From the NCBI GenBank assembly GCA_002068815.1, contig MWAC01000086.1, forward strand, positions 1 through 12,090: DNA of 12,090 bases, in the 5' to 3' direction. Positions within the stretch are counted from its first letter, which is position 1. Each line of letters begins with the position of its first letter. The translations under genes were made by a program, and so were the position numbers. The notes beneath the pieces are model-generated. The model saw only the letters and a list, made by a program, of their open reading frames with translations, made no database searches and had not been told where the DNA came from. Positions 5,562-12,090 of this stretch are shown in pieces. Source of the DNA: Firmicutes bacterium ADurb.Bin467 (GTDB lineage Bacteria > Bacillota > Clostridia > Christensenellales > Aristaeellaceae).

Positions 5562-5942
5562 CTAGTTCTTGGGGTGGTTCTTGCGGTAGTCCTCGATCGC
5601 CGCGTGCAGCGCCTCCTCGGCCAGCACCGAACAGTGGTGCTTGACCGGCGGCAGCCCGCCCAGCGCGTCCGTGACCATCTTGTTCGTCAGCTTCAGCGCC
5701 TCGTCGACCGTCTTTCCCTTGACCATCTCGGTCGAGATGCTCGAGGTCGCGATCGCCGCGCCGCAGCCGAACGTCTTGAACTTCACGTCGGTGATGACGT
5801 CGCTGTCGTCGACCTTGATGTAGATCTTCATGATGTCGCCGCATTTCGCGTTTCCGACCTCGCCGACGCCGCTCGCATCCTCAATTTCCCCCACGTTGCG
5901 CGGGTTCATGAAGTGATCCATGACCTTATCCGTGTACGCCAT
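5562..5942 (-). CDS. iscU: Iron-sulfur cluster assembly scaffold protein IscU/NifU-N
   Basis: This scaffold accepts sulfane sulfur from the cysteine desulfurase and assembles a [2Fe-2S] cluster before passing it to apo-proteins. It is a complete single-domain NifU-N/IscU protein of 126 aa. It has the three conserved cysteines, Cys34 in NAKCGD, Cys60 in FGCGAA and Cys104 in HHCSVLAEEA, with Asp36 after the first. The N-terminus YTDKVMDHFMNPRNVG is typical of the clostridial type paired with NifS. The start at 5942 lies 3 bp after the nifS stop, with a G-rich ribosome binding site inside the end of nifS, so the two are co-transcribed and probably translationally coupled. Confidence 0.97.
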   Translation of the reverse strand: MAYTDKVMDHFMNPRNVGEIEDASGVGEVGNAKCGDIMKIYIKVDDSDVITDVKFKTFGCGAAIATSSISTEMVKGKTVDEALKLTNKMVTDALGGLPPVKHHCSVLAEEALHAAIEDYRKNHPKN

Positions 5943-5945
5943 TGT

Positions 5946-7124
5946 CTATGCCCCCCGTTCCTTCAAAAATTCCTCGTAGAGCGGCGACATGTCGCGAAGC
6001 CGCCGGACGATGCCCACGAGCGCGTCCGCCGCGTAGTCGACTTCCTCCATGGTGTTCTCCTCCGACAGCGAGAGCCTGAGCGACCCGTGCGCGATCTCGT
6101 GCGGCAGCCCGATCGCGAGCAGCACGTGCGACGGGTCGAGCGAGCCGGACGTGCACGCGGAGCCGGAGGAGCCCGCGATCCCCTTGAAGTCCAGCAGCAG
6201 CAGCAGCCCCTCGCCCTCGATGAACCGGAAGCAGAGGTTCGCGTTGCCCGGCAGCCGCTTCGTCGGGTGGCCGTTCAGCCGCGTGTAGGGGATTTCGGCG
6301 AGCAGCCGCGCAATCAGGCGGTCCCGCATCGCGGCGACCTTCTTTGAAACCTCGTCCATATTTTGAACCGCGATCTCGAGCGCCGCGCCGAGGCCGACGA
6401 TCGACGCGAGGTTCTCCGTGCCCGCGCGCTGCTTGCGCTCCTGCGCGCCGCCCAACATGAAGCTGCGGATGCGCACGCCCTTGCGGATGTAGAGGGCGCC
6501 GATGCCCTTGGGCGCGTGGAACTTGTGGCCGGAGAGCGACAGCATGTCCACGCCGAGCGCCTTTACATCGACCGGGATGTGCCCGACGGCCTGTACCGCG
6601 TCGGTGTGGAACAGCGCGCCGTGGGCCTTCGCGATCTTCGCGAGTTCCGCGATCGGCTCGACCGTGCCGATCTCGTTGTTCGCGAGCATGATCGTGACGA
6701 GCACCGTGTCCGGGCGCAGCGCCGCCTCGAGCGATTCCGGGCTCACGAGCCCGTATTCGTCGACCGGGAGGTACGTGACCTCGAAGCCCTCCTTTTCGAG
6801 CTGTTCGCAGGCGTGCAATACCGCGTGGTGCTCGATTGCCGAGGTGATGATGTGCTTTCCCTTGCCGCTCAACTGGAGCGCCGCGCCGCGGATCGCCCAG
6901 TTGTCCGCCTCGGTGCCGCAGCCGGTGAAGTAAATCTCCTCCGGGTTGGCGTTCAGCGCCCTCGCGACCTGCCCGCGCGCCTTGTCCAGCGCCTCGTGCG
7001 CCTCGCGGCCGAACTGGTGCACGCTCGAAGGGTTTCCGTACACCTCGCAGAAATAGGGCTTCATCGCCTCGAACACCGGCTCCGTGACCCGCGTCGTCGC
7101 CGCATTGTCCATGTACACTCTCAT
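5946..7124 (-). CDS. nifS: Cysteine desulfurase NifS/IscS family
   Basis: This PLP enzyme removes sulfur from L-cysteine, giving alanine and a persulfide on its active-site Cys, and supplies sulfur to IscU. The fold-type I aminotransferase domain is complete at 392 aa. It starts with MDNAATT, has His99 and His100 in IEHHAV for cofactor stacking, HTDAVQAVGH at about 173-182, the PLP lysine Lys201 in SGHKFHAPKG, and the catalytic Cys324 in SSGSACTSG. The short loop around Cys324 and the partner IscU point to class I (IscS/NifS). The ATG at 7124 overlaps the iscR stop in an ATGA arrangement, with GGAGG 8 nt upstream. A farther-upstream in-frame start would run into the iscR coding region and add unrelated residues. 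Confidence 0.97.
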   Translation of the reverse strand: MRVYMDNAATTRVTEPVFEAMKPYFCEVYGNPSSVHQFGREAHEALDKARGQVARALNANPEEIYFTGCGTEADNWAIRGAALQLSGKGKHIITSAIEHHAVLHACEQLEKEGFEVTYLPVDEYGLVSPESLEAALRPDTVLVTIMLANNEIGTVEPIAELAKIAKAHGALFHTDAVQAVGHIPVDVKALGVDMLSLSGHKFHAPKGIGALYIRKGVRIRSFMLGGAQERKQRAGTENLASIVGLGAALEIAVQNMDEVSKKVAAMRDRLIARLLAEIPYTRLNGHPTKRLPGNANLCFRFIEGEGLLLLLDFKGIAGSSGSACTSGSLDPSHVLLAIGLPHEIAHGSLRLSLSEENTMEEVDYAADALVGIVRRLRDMSPLYEEFLKERGA

Positions 7125-7531
7125 TCCTCGTCCCTCCGCAACATATCCTCCAGCGTTATGCCGTCGACAATTTCGTGAACCCCGTCCCTGAGCTTTTTCC
7201 AGACGAGCCTCGACGGGCAGTCGCAGCTCTTTCCGCAGGCGTCCTCCTCGTCGAGGCACTCGATGATCGAGAGCCCGCCCTCGAGCGCGCGCAGCACCGC
7301 CCCGACCGTAATTTCCCGCGGCGGCCGCGAAAGCATGTATCCGCCCTGCGCGCCGCGCACGCTCGTCACGAGCCCTTCGCGGCGGAGCACGCCGATCAAC
7401 TGCTCGAGATACGCCTCCGGCACGCCCTGCTTCTCCGCGATCAGCTTGATCGGCCGCGGCTGCGCGCCGTAGTTCTCCGCGAGGTCGTACATCGCGTGGA
7501 TGCCGTAGCGCCCGCGCGTCGATAGCTTCAT
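7121..7531 (-). CDS. iscR: Rrf2-family iron-sulfur cluster regulator (IscR-like)
   Basis: This is a winged helix-turn-helix repressor that senses Fe-S cluster status and controls the isc genes. The N-terminus MKLSTRGRYGIHAMYDLA, the recognition-helix region around LEQLIGVLRREGLV (42-55) and the wing RGAQGGYMLSRP are diagnostic for Rrf2. Four cysteines, Cys92, Cys99, Cys103 and Cys105, fall where IscR binds its [2Fe-2S] cluster; CymR-type relatives lack these, which favours an IscR-like sensor. Length is 136 aa. The ATG at 7531 has GGGGAGG 8 nt upstream; more upstream in-frame codons would lie in the promoter. It is first in the operon, so it probably represses itself and the downstream nifS, iscU and hflX. 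Confidence 0.93.
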   Translation of the reverse strand: MKLSTRGRYGIHAMYDLAENYGAQPRPIKLIAEKQGVPEAYLEQLIGVLRREGLVTSVRGAQGGYMLSRPPREITVGAVLRALEGGLSIIECLDEEDACGKSCDCPSRLVWKKLRDGVHEIVDGITLEDMLRRDEE

Positions 7532-7553
7532 GGCCAACGCCTCCCCGTCAATT

Positions 7554-7603
7554 CCGACCATTTCGGTCGCGTATAATATATCACCCGGAGCGCCGGTCGT
7601 CAA
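7554..7603 (-). promoter_or_regulatory. Promoter and likely operator of the isc operon
   Basis: On the minus strand, TTGACG (7598-7603) is followed after 17 bp by TATATT (7575-7580). Immediately downstream of the -10 is an inverted repeat, CGACC (7555-7559) with GGTCG (7565-7569), which is well placed to block transcription and is a candidate Rrf2 operator. The promoter assignment is strong. The operator is inferred from position and symmetry only. Confidence 0.75.
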
Positions 7604-7651
7604 TACAATTCCGACGCATTTCGTCAGAATTTAACTTTGCGGCGATCGCAC

Positions 7652-7681
7652 TTGTCAGAACGCCCGGGCGGATGCTATAAT
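7652..7681 (+). promoter_or_regulatory. Promoter of the membrane protein-sugar kinase-sigma-like operon
   Basis: TTGTCA (7652-7657), an 18-bp spacer, and TATAAT (7676-7681) preceded by TGC as an extended -10. It is divergent from the isc promoter; the two start points lie roughly 120 bp apart. No operator-like repeat is obvious beside it. Confidence 0.82.
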
Positions 7682-7701
7682 AGGGAAAAGCGAGGGTTTG
7701 T

Positions 7702-8046
7702 ATGCGGTTTTTGAAGGGATTTCTGTGGTGGCTTGCGCAGGCGGCCGCGTCGCTTGCGGTCTGTACACTCCTGACGCTCCTGATCTGGCTCGACGGAACG
7801 CTCTACGCGGTTGCGAGCTGGGCGGCGATGCCCGTCATAGGGCTGTTCACGGCGTACTTCGTCGCGCGCCGGGGCGTCAACAACTACCTCGCGTGGATCG
7901 CGCCGCCCGTCTGCCTGTACGCGGCGCATCTTATCGTGACCGGCTACGCGCCGAACTCGGTCGGGCCGGCGCTGTTCACCGCGTTTCTGTCGATCGTCGG
8001 CGCGGCGGCGGGGCTCGTCCAGAACGGCCGAACAGCGAACAAATGA
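7702..8046 (+). CDS. Small hypothetical integral membrane protein (114 aa)
   Basis: I do not recognise a family. Four hydrophobic segments are visible at about 5-30, 33-55, 62-80 and 85-107, joined by short loops with basic residues (ARRG at 55-58), and a short polar C-terminus. The positive-inside pattern is ambiguous, but N-in and C-in is plausible. The ATG at 7702 follows a GAGGG-like ribosome binding site and a promoter about 20 bp upstream. The sugar kinase gene starts 16 bp after its stop, so the two are likely co-transcribed. It could be a minor membrane accessory to sugar uptake, but no motif supports that. Confidence 0.75.
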   Translation: MRFLKGFLWWLAQAAASLAVCTLLTLLIWLDGTLYAVASWAAMPVIGLFTAYFVARRGVNNYLAWIAPPVCLYAAHLIVTGYAPNSVGPALFTAFLSIVGAAAGLVQNGRTANK

Positions 8047-8062
8047 TCCGGAGGGCAAGTCG

Positions 8063-9589
8063 ATGGCTTCTGAGAGGGACCTGATCCTGACCTTGGACGC
8101 GGGCACGAGCGGCCTGAAGTGCAATTTGTTCAACGCGCGCGGCGAGGCCGTCCGCACGGTCCGGCGCGCGTACGGCACGGAGTATCCGCGCCACAACTGG
8201 GCGGAGCAGGACCCGAACGTCATCCTTGAAAACGTGTTCTCCGCGATTCGCGAGGCGCTCGAGCAGGTCGGCGCGCGCAGGATCGCGTGCGTCGGGCTCT
8301 CCGGCCACATGAACGGCTGCATACCGGTCGACGCGGACGGAAACGCGCTGCACCCGAACATCATACACGCCGACGCGCGCTCGGAAAAGCAGGTGCGCGC
8401 GATCGCGAAGGTCATCGACCCCGCGGAGTTCTACCGGCTGACCGGCAACCGGCTCGACGCGCACTACACGCTGCCGAAGATGCTCTGGTTCAAGGAGAAC
8501 CTGCCGGACGTCTACAAACGGACGCGCTGGTGGCTCAACACGAAGGACTACGTCTACGGCCATTTGACCGGGCGCTTCGGCCAGACCGACTACTCCGACG
8601 CGGCGCTGACAATCGCGATGGACATCAACCGCAAGGTCTGGGCGGAGGAATTGATCCGGAGCCTCGGCCTTTCGATGGAGCAGATGCCGAAGATACTCGT
8701 CGGCCACGACATGCGCGGCCAGACAACGCGCGACGTCTACCGCAAGACCGGGCTGATCGCCGGCACGCCGGTCGCGATCGGCGGCGGCGACGCGGCCTGC
8801 ACCGCGCGCGGCGCGGGCGTCTACGAGCCGGGGAGCTCGTACACCTACATCGGCTCGTCCGCGTGGGTCTCGCAGCTGATGAAGCGCCCGGTGCTCGACC
8901 CGCAGGCGCGCATATTCAACTTCCTCGACATGGACGGCGAGAGCTGCCACATCTGCGGAACCGTACAGTGCGGCGCGGCGGCGTTCGACTGGGCGCGCGC
9001 GAACCTCTTGGGCTGCGCGGAGCCGAAGGACATGGCCGACATCTCGCGCATCGAGAACATGGCCCGGCAGTCTCGGCCCGGCGCCGAGGGCGTGATGTTT
9101 CTGCCGACCCTGATGGGCTCCCGCACGCCCTACTGGGACGCGAACACGCGCGGCATATTGATGGGCTTCACGCTCTACCACGACCGGAAGCACATCGCGC
9201 GCGCGGTGTACGAGGGCGTCGCCTACGCGCTCAACAGCTGCAAGGAGATCATCGCCGAGTGCGCAAGCCCGATGAAGAGCATGATGCTGACCGGCGGCGG
9301 CGCGCGAAGCGGCCTCTGGCCGGACATACTCGCGGCGCTGTTCGGGCTGCCGGTCGACGTCCACCAGACGCCGGGCGAGACGACCTCGCTCGGAGCGGCG
9401 ATCACCGCGGGCGTGGGCATCGGCATGTTCAGGAGCTACGAGGACGCCGCGAGCGTCGTGCGCACGCGCTCTCGCCACCCGGTCAACCCGGCCTGGCGGG
9501 ACGCGTACCTGCGGTTCTACCCGATCTACGCCGAGCTCTACGAGAAAATGCGCCCCGTCACCGACGCGCTGGCGGCGCAGGGGATATAG
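8063..9589 (+). CDS. FGGY-family carbohydrate kinase, xylulokinase-like
   Basis: FGGY kinases transfer the ATP gamma-phosphate to a sugar or polyol. This 508-aa protein has the full two-domain fold: phosphate-1 motif LDAGTSGLK (11-19, Asp12), the substrate-loop region GHMNGC (81-86), DARSE (104-108), the catalytic base Asp243 in IGGGDAACTARG, the second phosphate motif around YIGSSAW (262-268), and the adenosine motif TGGGARSGLWPDILA (410-424). XylB-type xylulokinases usually carry QMHG where this one has HMNG, so the substrate may not be xylulose, and I leave the gene symbol open. The start at 8063 has GGAGGG at 8050-8055. No sugar transporter, isomerase or regulator is adjacent, so context does not settle the substrate. 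The sigma-like gene starts 2 bp after its stop. Confidence 0.92.
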   Translation: MASERDLILTLDAGTSGLKCNLFNARGEAVRTVRRAYGTEYPRHNWAEQDPNVILENVFSAIREALEQVGARRIACVGLSGHMNGCIPVDADGNALHPNIIHADARSEKQVRAIAKVIDPAEFYRLTGNRLDAHYTLPKMLWFKENLPDVYKRTRWWLNTKDYVYGHLTGRFGQTDYSDAALTIAMDINRKVWAEELIRSLGLSMEQMPKILVGHDMRGQTTRDVYRKTGLIAGTPVAIGGGDAACTARGAGVYEPGSSYTYIGSSAWVSQLMKRPVLDPQARIFNFLDMDGESCHICGTVQCGAAAFDWARANLLGCAEPKDMADISRIENMARQSRPGAEGVMFLPTLMGSRTPYWDANTRGILMGFTLYHDRKHIARAVYEGVAYALNSCKEIIAECASPMKSMMLTGGGARSGLWPDILAALFGLPVDVHQTPGETTSLGAAITAGVGIGMFRSYEDAASVVRTRSRHPVNPAWRDAYLRFYPIYAELYEKMRPVTDALAAQGI

Positions 9590-9591
9590 CG

Positions 9592-10470
9592 ATGGCCGTC
9601 GGCGCGATGACCACCGATCGGCTGCGCGTCTACTTCGCGCGCGTGAAGGGCGTCTACCGGGAGCTGTTCAACATGGCGCACGCGATCTGCGGCAACTACG
9701 AGCTCGCCGAGTACGCGGTGCAGCGGGCGCTCTTGACGTGCTTTTTGCGCAGCGGTCGGCTCAAGAGCCGCGTCGGCTTTCAGGAGAACCTGCGCGCGGC
9801 GGTCCGGCGCGAGTCCGTCGAGCAGGTGCTGCTCATCGGCGACGCGGAGCTCAACTGGGACGGCTTCCGCGAGGACGCGATCGACGGCGCGCAGGGCGAC
9901 CTCGTGCTCTCGATGGCCTCGGGGGAGAGCTCCGACGCGCGAAGGCTGCTCGTGCTGCGCTACGGCTGCGCTCTGCGCATCGGCCAGATCGCGCGCGTGC
10001 TCAGGATGCCGCCCAAGCAGGTCAGGGCCGCGCTCGACCGCTTCGAGCGCCGCGCCCGCAAGCGGTTCCCCGCGAGGGAGCGCGGCCGCGTCGACGCCCG
10101 GATCGCGGGAAGCGCGCGCGTGTGGCTTGCGCAGCACACGGGGGGCGTCCCGGACACCGGCACGGTCTACCGCAGCTTCGAGGCCGAGGTCATGGAGACG
10201 GGCGGCGGCGGGCCGCGCCTTTCGAGGATATTCGCGGCCGTCCTGACCGGCATTTTGGCGATCCTCTGCGCCGGCATCTTCTGGGTGACGATGGTGCTTT
10301 TGCAGCCGCCGGAGATGGAGGAGCCGAAGGAGCCCGCCGCGCAGATCGACGTGCAGCCGGAAGCCGTGCAGGAAGCGCAGCCGACCGCCCAGCCCGAGGC
10401 CGCGCAGCCGGGGGCCCGGCCGAAGGCGACGGGCGGCGGGAGCGGCACGTATTTCGACCTGCTGAACTAG
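9592..10470 (+). CDS. Sigma-factor-like protein with C-terminal membrane anchor and Pro/Gln/Ala-rich tail
   Basis: Residues 13-55 resemble sigma-70 region 2 (YRELFNMAHAICGNYELAEYAVQRALL, the ECF pattern of a helix, G-N, then A-E-x-x-V-Q). Residues 108-160 resemble region 4, a helix-turn-helix (DARRLLVLRYGCALRIGQIARVL followed by a helix rich in Arg). A linker leads to one hydrophobic helix at about 211-237, followed by an acidic, then Pro/Gln/Ala repeat-like tail (QPEA recurring, 240-275) and a Gly/Ser end. This would place the sigma-like part in the cytoplasm and the tail outside. The ATG at 9592 has AGGGG 8 nt upstream; an ATG at 9607 is possible. No separate anti-sigma gene is adjacent. 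It could be an ECF sigma fused to a membrane sensor, or a degenerate sigma that now regulates by other means. The sigma homology is moderate. Confidence 0.75.
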   Translation: MAVGAMTTDRLRVYFARVKGVYRELFNMAHAICGNYELAEYAVQRALLTCFLRSGRLKSRVGFQENLRAAVRRESVEQVLLIGDAELNWDGFREDAIDGAQGDLVLSMASGESSDARRLLVLRYGCALRIGQIARVLRMPPKQVRAALDRFERRARKRFPARERGRVDARIAGSARVWLAQHTGGVPDTGTVYRSFEAEVMETGGGGPRLSRIFAAVLTGILAILCAGIFWVTMVLLQPPEMEEPKEPAAQIDVQPEAVQEAQPTAQPEAAQPGARPKATGGGSGTYFDLLN

Positions 10471-10475
10471 GGTTT

Positions 10476-10550
10476 CCCCTTCGTTTGTGGCAATTTCTTG
10501 ACAGCCCGACCCGCGATTGCTATAATGGCGGTATTCCATCCACGAAGGGG
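10476..10550. repeat. Inverted repeat flanking the promoter and covering the ribosome binding site
   Basis: CCCCTTCGT (10476-10484) is the perfect complement of ACGAAGGGG (10542-10550), with 57 bp between. The right arm lies on the G-rich ribosome binding site of the CorC-like gene. The left arm lies upstream of its promoter, so only transcripts reading through from the sigma-like gene would contain both arms. Confidence 0.55.
10498..10526 (+). promoter_or_regulatory. Consensus sigma-A promoter for the CNNM/CorC-type gene
   Basis: A perfect TTGACA (10498-10503), a 17-bp spacer, and a perfect TATAAT (10521-10526) preceded by TGC. It is the strongest promoter in the window. The start point would be near 10533, about 26 nt before the TTG start codon. 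Confidence 0.92.
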
Positions 10551-10558
10551 GAGTTTCC

Positions 10559-11899
10559 TTGGACCCACTGGCGGGTCAATTGCTATTGCAGGTGTTTCTG
10601 ATTTCGATCAACGCCTTTTTCGCCGCGACGGAGATCGCGGTCATTTCGCTGAACGACAACCGACTCAAGCGGGACGCCGCCGCGGGCGACCGGCGCGCGA
10701 AGCTGCTTTTGAAGATCGCCGAGGCGCCGACGACGTTTCTGTCCACGATACAGGTCGGCATCACGCTCGCGGGGTTTCTCGGCTCCGCGTTCGCGGCGGA
10801 CAACTTCGCCGGGCGCATCACGAACTACTTCGTCAACACGCTGAAGGTAAAATCCGTCTCGGCCGGCGCGATCAACACGCTGTCGGTCATCCTGATCACG
10901 ATCGTGCTCTCCTATTTCACGCTGGTGTTCGGCGAACTGGTCCCCAAGCGCATCGCGATGAAAAAATCCCGGCAGGTCGCGCGCGCCGCGTGCGGCGTGA
11001 TCAACATAGCCTCGAAATTCCTGCGGCCTTTGATCTGGCTTCTGACCGCGTCGACGAACGGCGTGCTGAAGCTGTTTCGCATCAGCCCCGAGGACGAGGA
11101 CGACGAGGTCTCCGAGGAGGAGATCCGCTACATGGTGGACGTCGGCGAGGAGCTGGGCGCGATCGAGACGAGCGAGCGCGAGATGATCGAGAACATCTTC
11201 GAGTTCAACAACATCACCGCCGAGGACGTGATGATCCACCGGACCGACATGCGCTTCATCTGGATGGACGACACGCACGAGGACATCGTAAACACCATCC
11301 GCGAGAGCGGGCTCTCGCGCTTCCCGGTCTGCGGCGAGGACGCCGACGACGTCAAGGGCATTCTGATCACGCGCGACTACCTGCTCAACCGGGAGCTCCC
11401 CGAGAAAAAGCCGCTGGAGATGCTGATGCGGCCCGCGTACTTCGTGCCGGAGTCGGTGCGCGCGGACGTATTGTTCCGCAACATGCAGAAGAAGAAGGTG
11501 CACATGGCGATCGTCGTCGACGAATACGGCGGCACGAGCGGCCTCGTGACGCTCGAGGACCTGCTCGAGGAGATCGTCGGCAGCATCTACGACGAGTCCG
11601 ACCCGCTCGAGGCGCGCGAGATCACCGAGCTCGAGCCGGGCGTATACCGCGTCGCCGGGCACGCGGGGCTCGACCTTTTGCGCGAGAAGCTCGGCGTCAC
11701 GATCCCCGAGAACGACGAGATCGACACGTTCGGCGGCCTGATCGTCAACGAGCTCTCGAACGTCCCGGAGGACGGCGCGACGTTTGACATAGAGCTCTGC
11801 GGCATGCGCGTGCACGTCGACGAGGTCGCCGACCGCCGCGTCGAGTGGACGACCGTGCGACTGATCCCCGCGGCCCCGGAGGAAGCCGCGAATCCCTGA
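10559..11899 (+). CDS. CNNM/CBS/CorC-domain membrane protein (hemolysin C/CorB family)
   Basis: This family includes magnesium and divalent-cation efflux or homeostasis proteins, sometimes annotated as hemolysins. The 446-aa protein has a CNNM (DUF21) membrane domain over about residues 1-185, with helices at about 5-32, 58-80 and 104-127 and the GELVPKRIAM motif after the third. An acidic linker (EDEDDEVSEEE) leads to paired CBS domains at about 215-340, with VMIHRTDM opening the first and AIVVDEYGGTSGLVTLEDLLEEIVG closing the second. A CorC/HlyC domain at about 355-440 contains DTFGGLIVNEL. The TTG at 10559 is chosen because the G-rich ribosome binding site lies 5 nt upstream, right after a consensus promoter, and it yields the typical family N-terminus. 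The next gene begins 40 bp downstream. The transported ion cannot be told from sequence. Confidence 0.93.
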   Translation: MDPLAGQLLLQVFLISINAFFAATEIAVISLNDNRLKRDAAAGDRRAKLLLKIAEAPTTFLSTIQVGITLAGFLGSAFAADNFAGRITNYFVNTLKVKSVSAGAINTLSVILITIVLSYFTLVFGELVPKRIAMKKSRQVARAACGVINIASKFLRPLIWLLTASTNGVLKLFRISPEDEDDEVSEEEIRYMVDVGEELGAIETSEREMIENIFEFNNITAEDVMIHRTDMRFIWMDDTHEDIVNTIRESGLSRFPVCGEDADDVKGILITRDYLLNRELPEKKPLEMLMRPAYFVPESVRADVLFRNMQKKKVHMAIVVDEYGGTSGLVTLEDLLEEIVGSIYDESDPLEAREITELEPGVYRVAGHAGLDLLREKLGVTIPENDEIDTFGGLIVNELSNVPEDGATFDIELCGMRVHVDEVADRRVEWTTVRLIPAAPEEAANP

Positions 11900-11939
11900 C
11901 CCGACCGCAACCCCGACGGCCCTGCGAGGGAGTGGTACG

Positions 11940-12090
11940 ATGCAAAAGCGAAGGCGGCCCGCGCGCGATATGCGGGCGTTCCTGCTGTTCTTTTTGGTGG
12001 TGCTCCTGCTCATCGGCGCGCTCGCGTTTGCGATGACGCGGCTGGTCGGCGGATGCGCGCCCCCGGCGGACGTCCGCGCGCTCGAGGCGG
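11940..12090 (+). CDS. N-terminal part of a membrane-anchored or exported protein, cut by the window edge
   Basis: An open frame of 50 codons runs to the end of the window. It starts at the ATG at 11940, with GAGGGAG at 11926-11932. The product begins with a strongly basic stretch (MQKRRRPAR), then a hydrophobic helix at about residues 13-32 (FLLFFLVVLLLIGALAFAM), then TRLVGGCAPP and a polar continuation. This is a signal anchor or signal peptide; the Cys at about 39 does not sit in a clear lipobox. The function cannot be judged from this fragment. It is probably co-transcribed with the CorC-type gene. Confidence 0.7.
   Translation, partial: MQKRRRPARDMRAFLLFFLVVLLLIGALAFAMTRLVGGCAPPADVRALEA

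Noticed and set aside
4048..5844. Long minus-strand open frame overlapping hflX and iscU in another frame
   Set aside because: Its translation is dominated by Arg, Ala and Gly with no domain. It is a high-G+C shadow of hflX and iscU, which have full motif support.
5004..6347. Long plus-strand open frame opposite hflX, iscU and nifS
   Set aside because: It is an antisense shadow with Arg/Val-rich composition and no ribosome binding site or motif.
7976..9478. Long minus-strand open frame opposite the FGGY kinase
   Set aside because: It is an antisense shadow. The kinase on the plus strand has all family motifs, good ribosome binding and promoter context.
8287..9591. Extending the sigma-like gene upstream through the kinase region
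   Set aside because: The frame happens to be open, but the upstream part is an Arg-rich shadow of the kinase. The sigma-like homology and the ribosome binding site support the start at 9592.

Overview
This is chromosomal DNA from a bacterium with a high G+C content, most likely a Gram-positive anaerobe of the Clostridia. The evidence is strong AGGAGG-type ribosome binding sites, consensus sigma-A promoters (often with an extended TGn -10), an iscR-nifS-iscU iron-sulfur operon, a long HflX with the extra N-terminal domain that I recall from clostridial HflX proteins, and a TipAS-type MerR regulator. No tRNA, rRNA, CRISPR array, insertion sequence or prophage gene is visible. Genus-level placement is not possible from this window.

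Left end (1-1660, plus strand). A HisA-like ORF lacks about 65 residues from its middle. It is followed by an ORF that joins the N-terminal half of a LysE/RhtB exporter to the C-terminal third of an aldose 1-epimerase. Both are in-frame deletion products, or assembly chimeras, within 1.3 kb. Next come a tandem hairpin element and a 66-aa basic protein of unknown function.

1633-3612. An SRAP (YedK/HMCES-type) DNA-protein crosslinking gene with its own promoter converges on, and overlaps by 19 bp, a MerR/TipAS regulator on the minus strand. That regulator's promoter has the 19-bp spacer typical of MerR-controlled genes. Upstream of it is a minus-strand gene for a membrane-anchored protein of unknown function, with its own promoter.

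3619-7603 (minus strand). One operon runs iscR -> nifS -> iscU -> hflX from a TTGACG-17-TATATT promoter to a clear intrinsic terminator. It would make the cysteine desulfurase and scaffold for Fe-S cluster assembly under a cluster-sensing Rrf2 repressor, plus a ribosome-associated GTPase. HflX carries two notable features: an N-terminal JAMM-like metal-binding motif, and a 69-nt in-frame insertion made of three tandem palindromes between GTPase motifs G3 and G4.

7652-12090 (plus strand). A promoter drives a small four-helix membrane protein, an FGGY sugar kinase, and a sigma-factor-like protein that ends in a transmembrane helix and a Pro/Gln/Ala-rich tail. A second, consensus promoter drives a CNNM/CBS/CorC-type membrane protein with a TTG start, followed by the beginning of another membrane-anchored protein that runs off the window.

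The observations most worth following up are the palindromic insertion inside HflX, the membrane-tethered sigma-like protein, and the two in-frame gene truncations at the left end.
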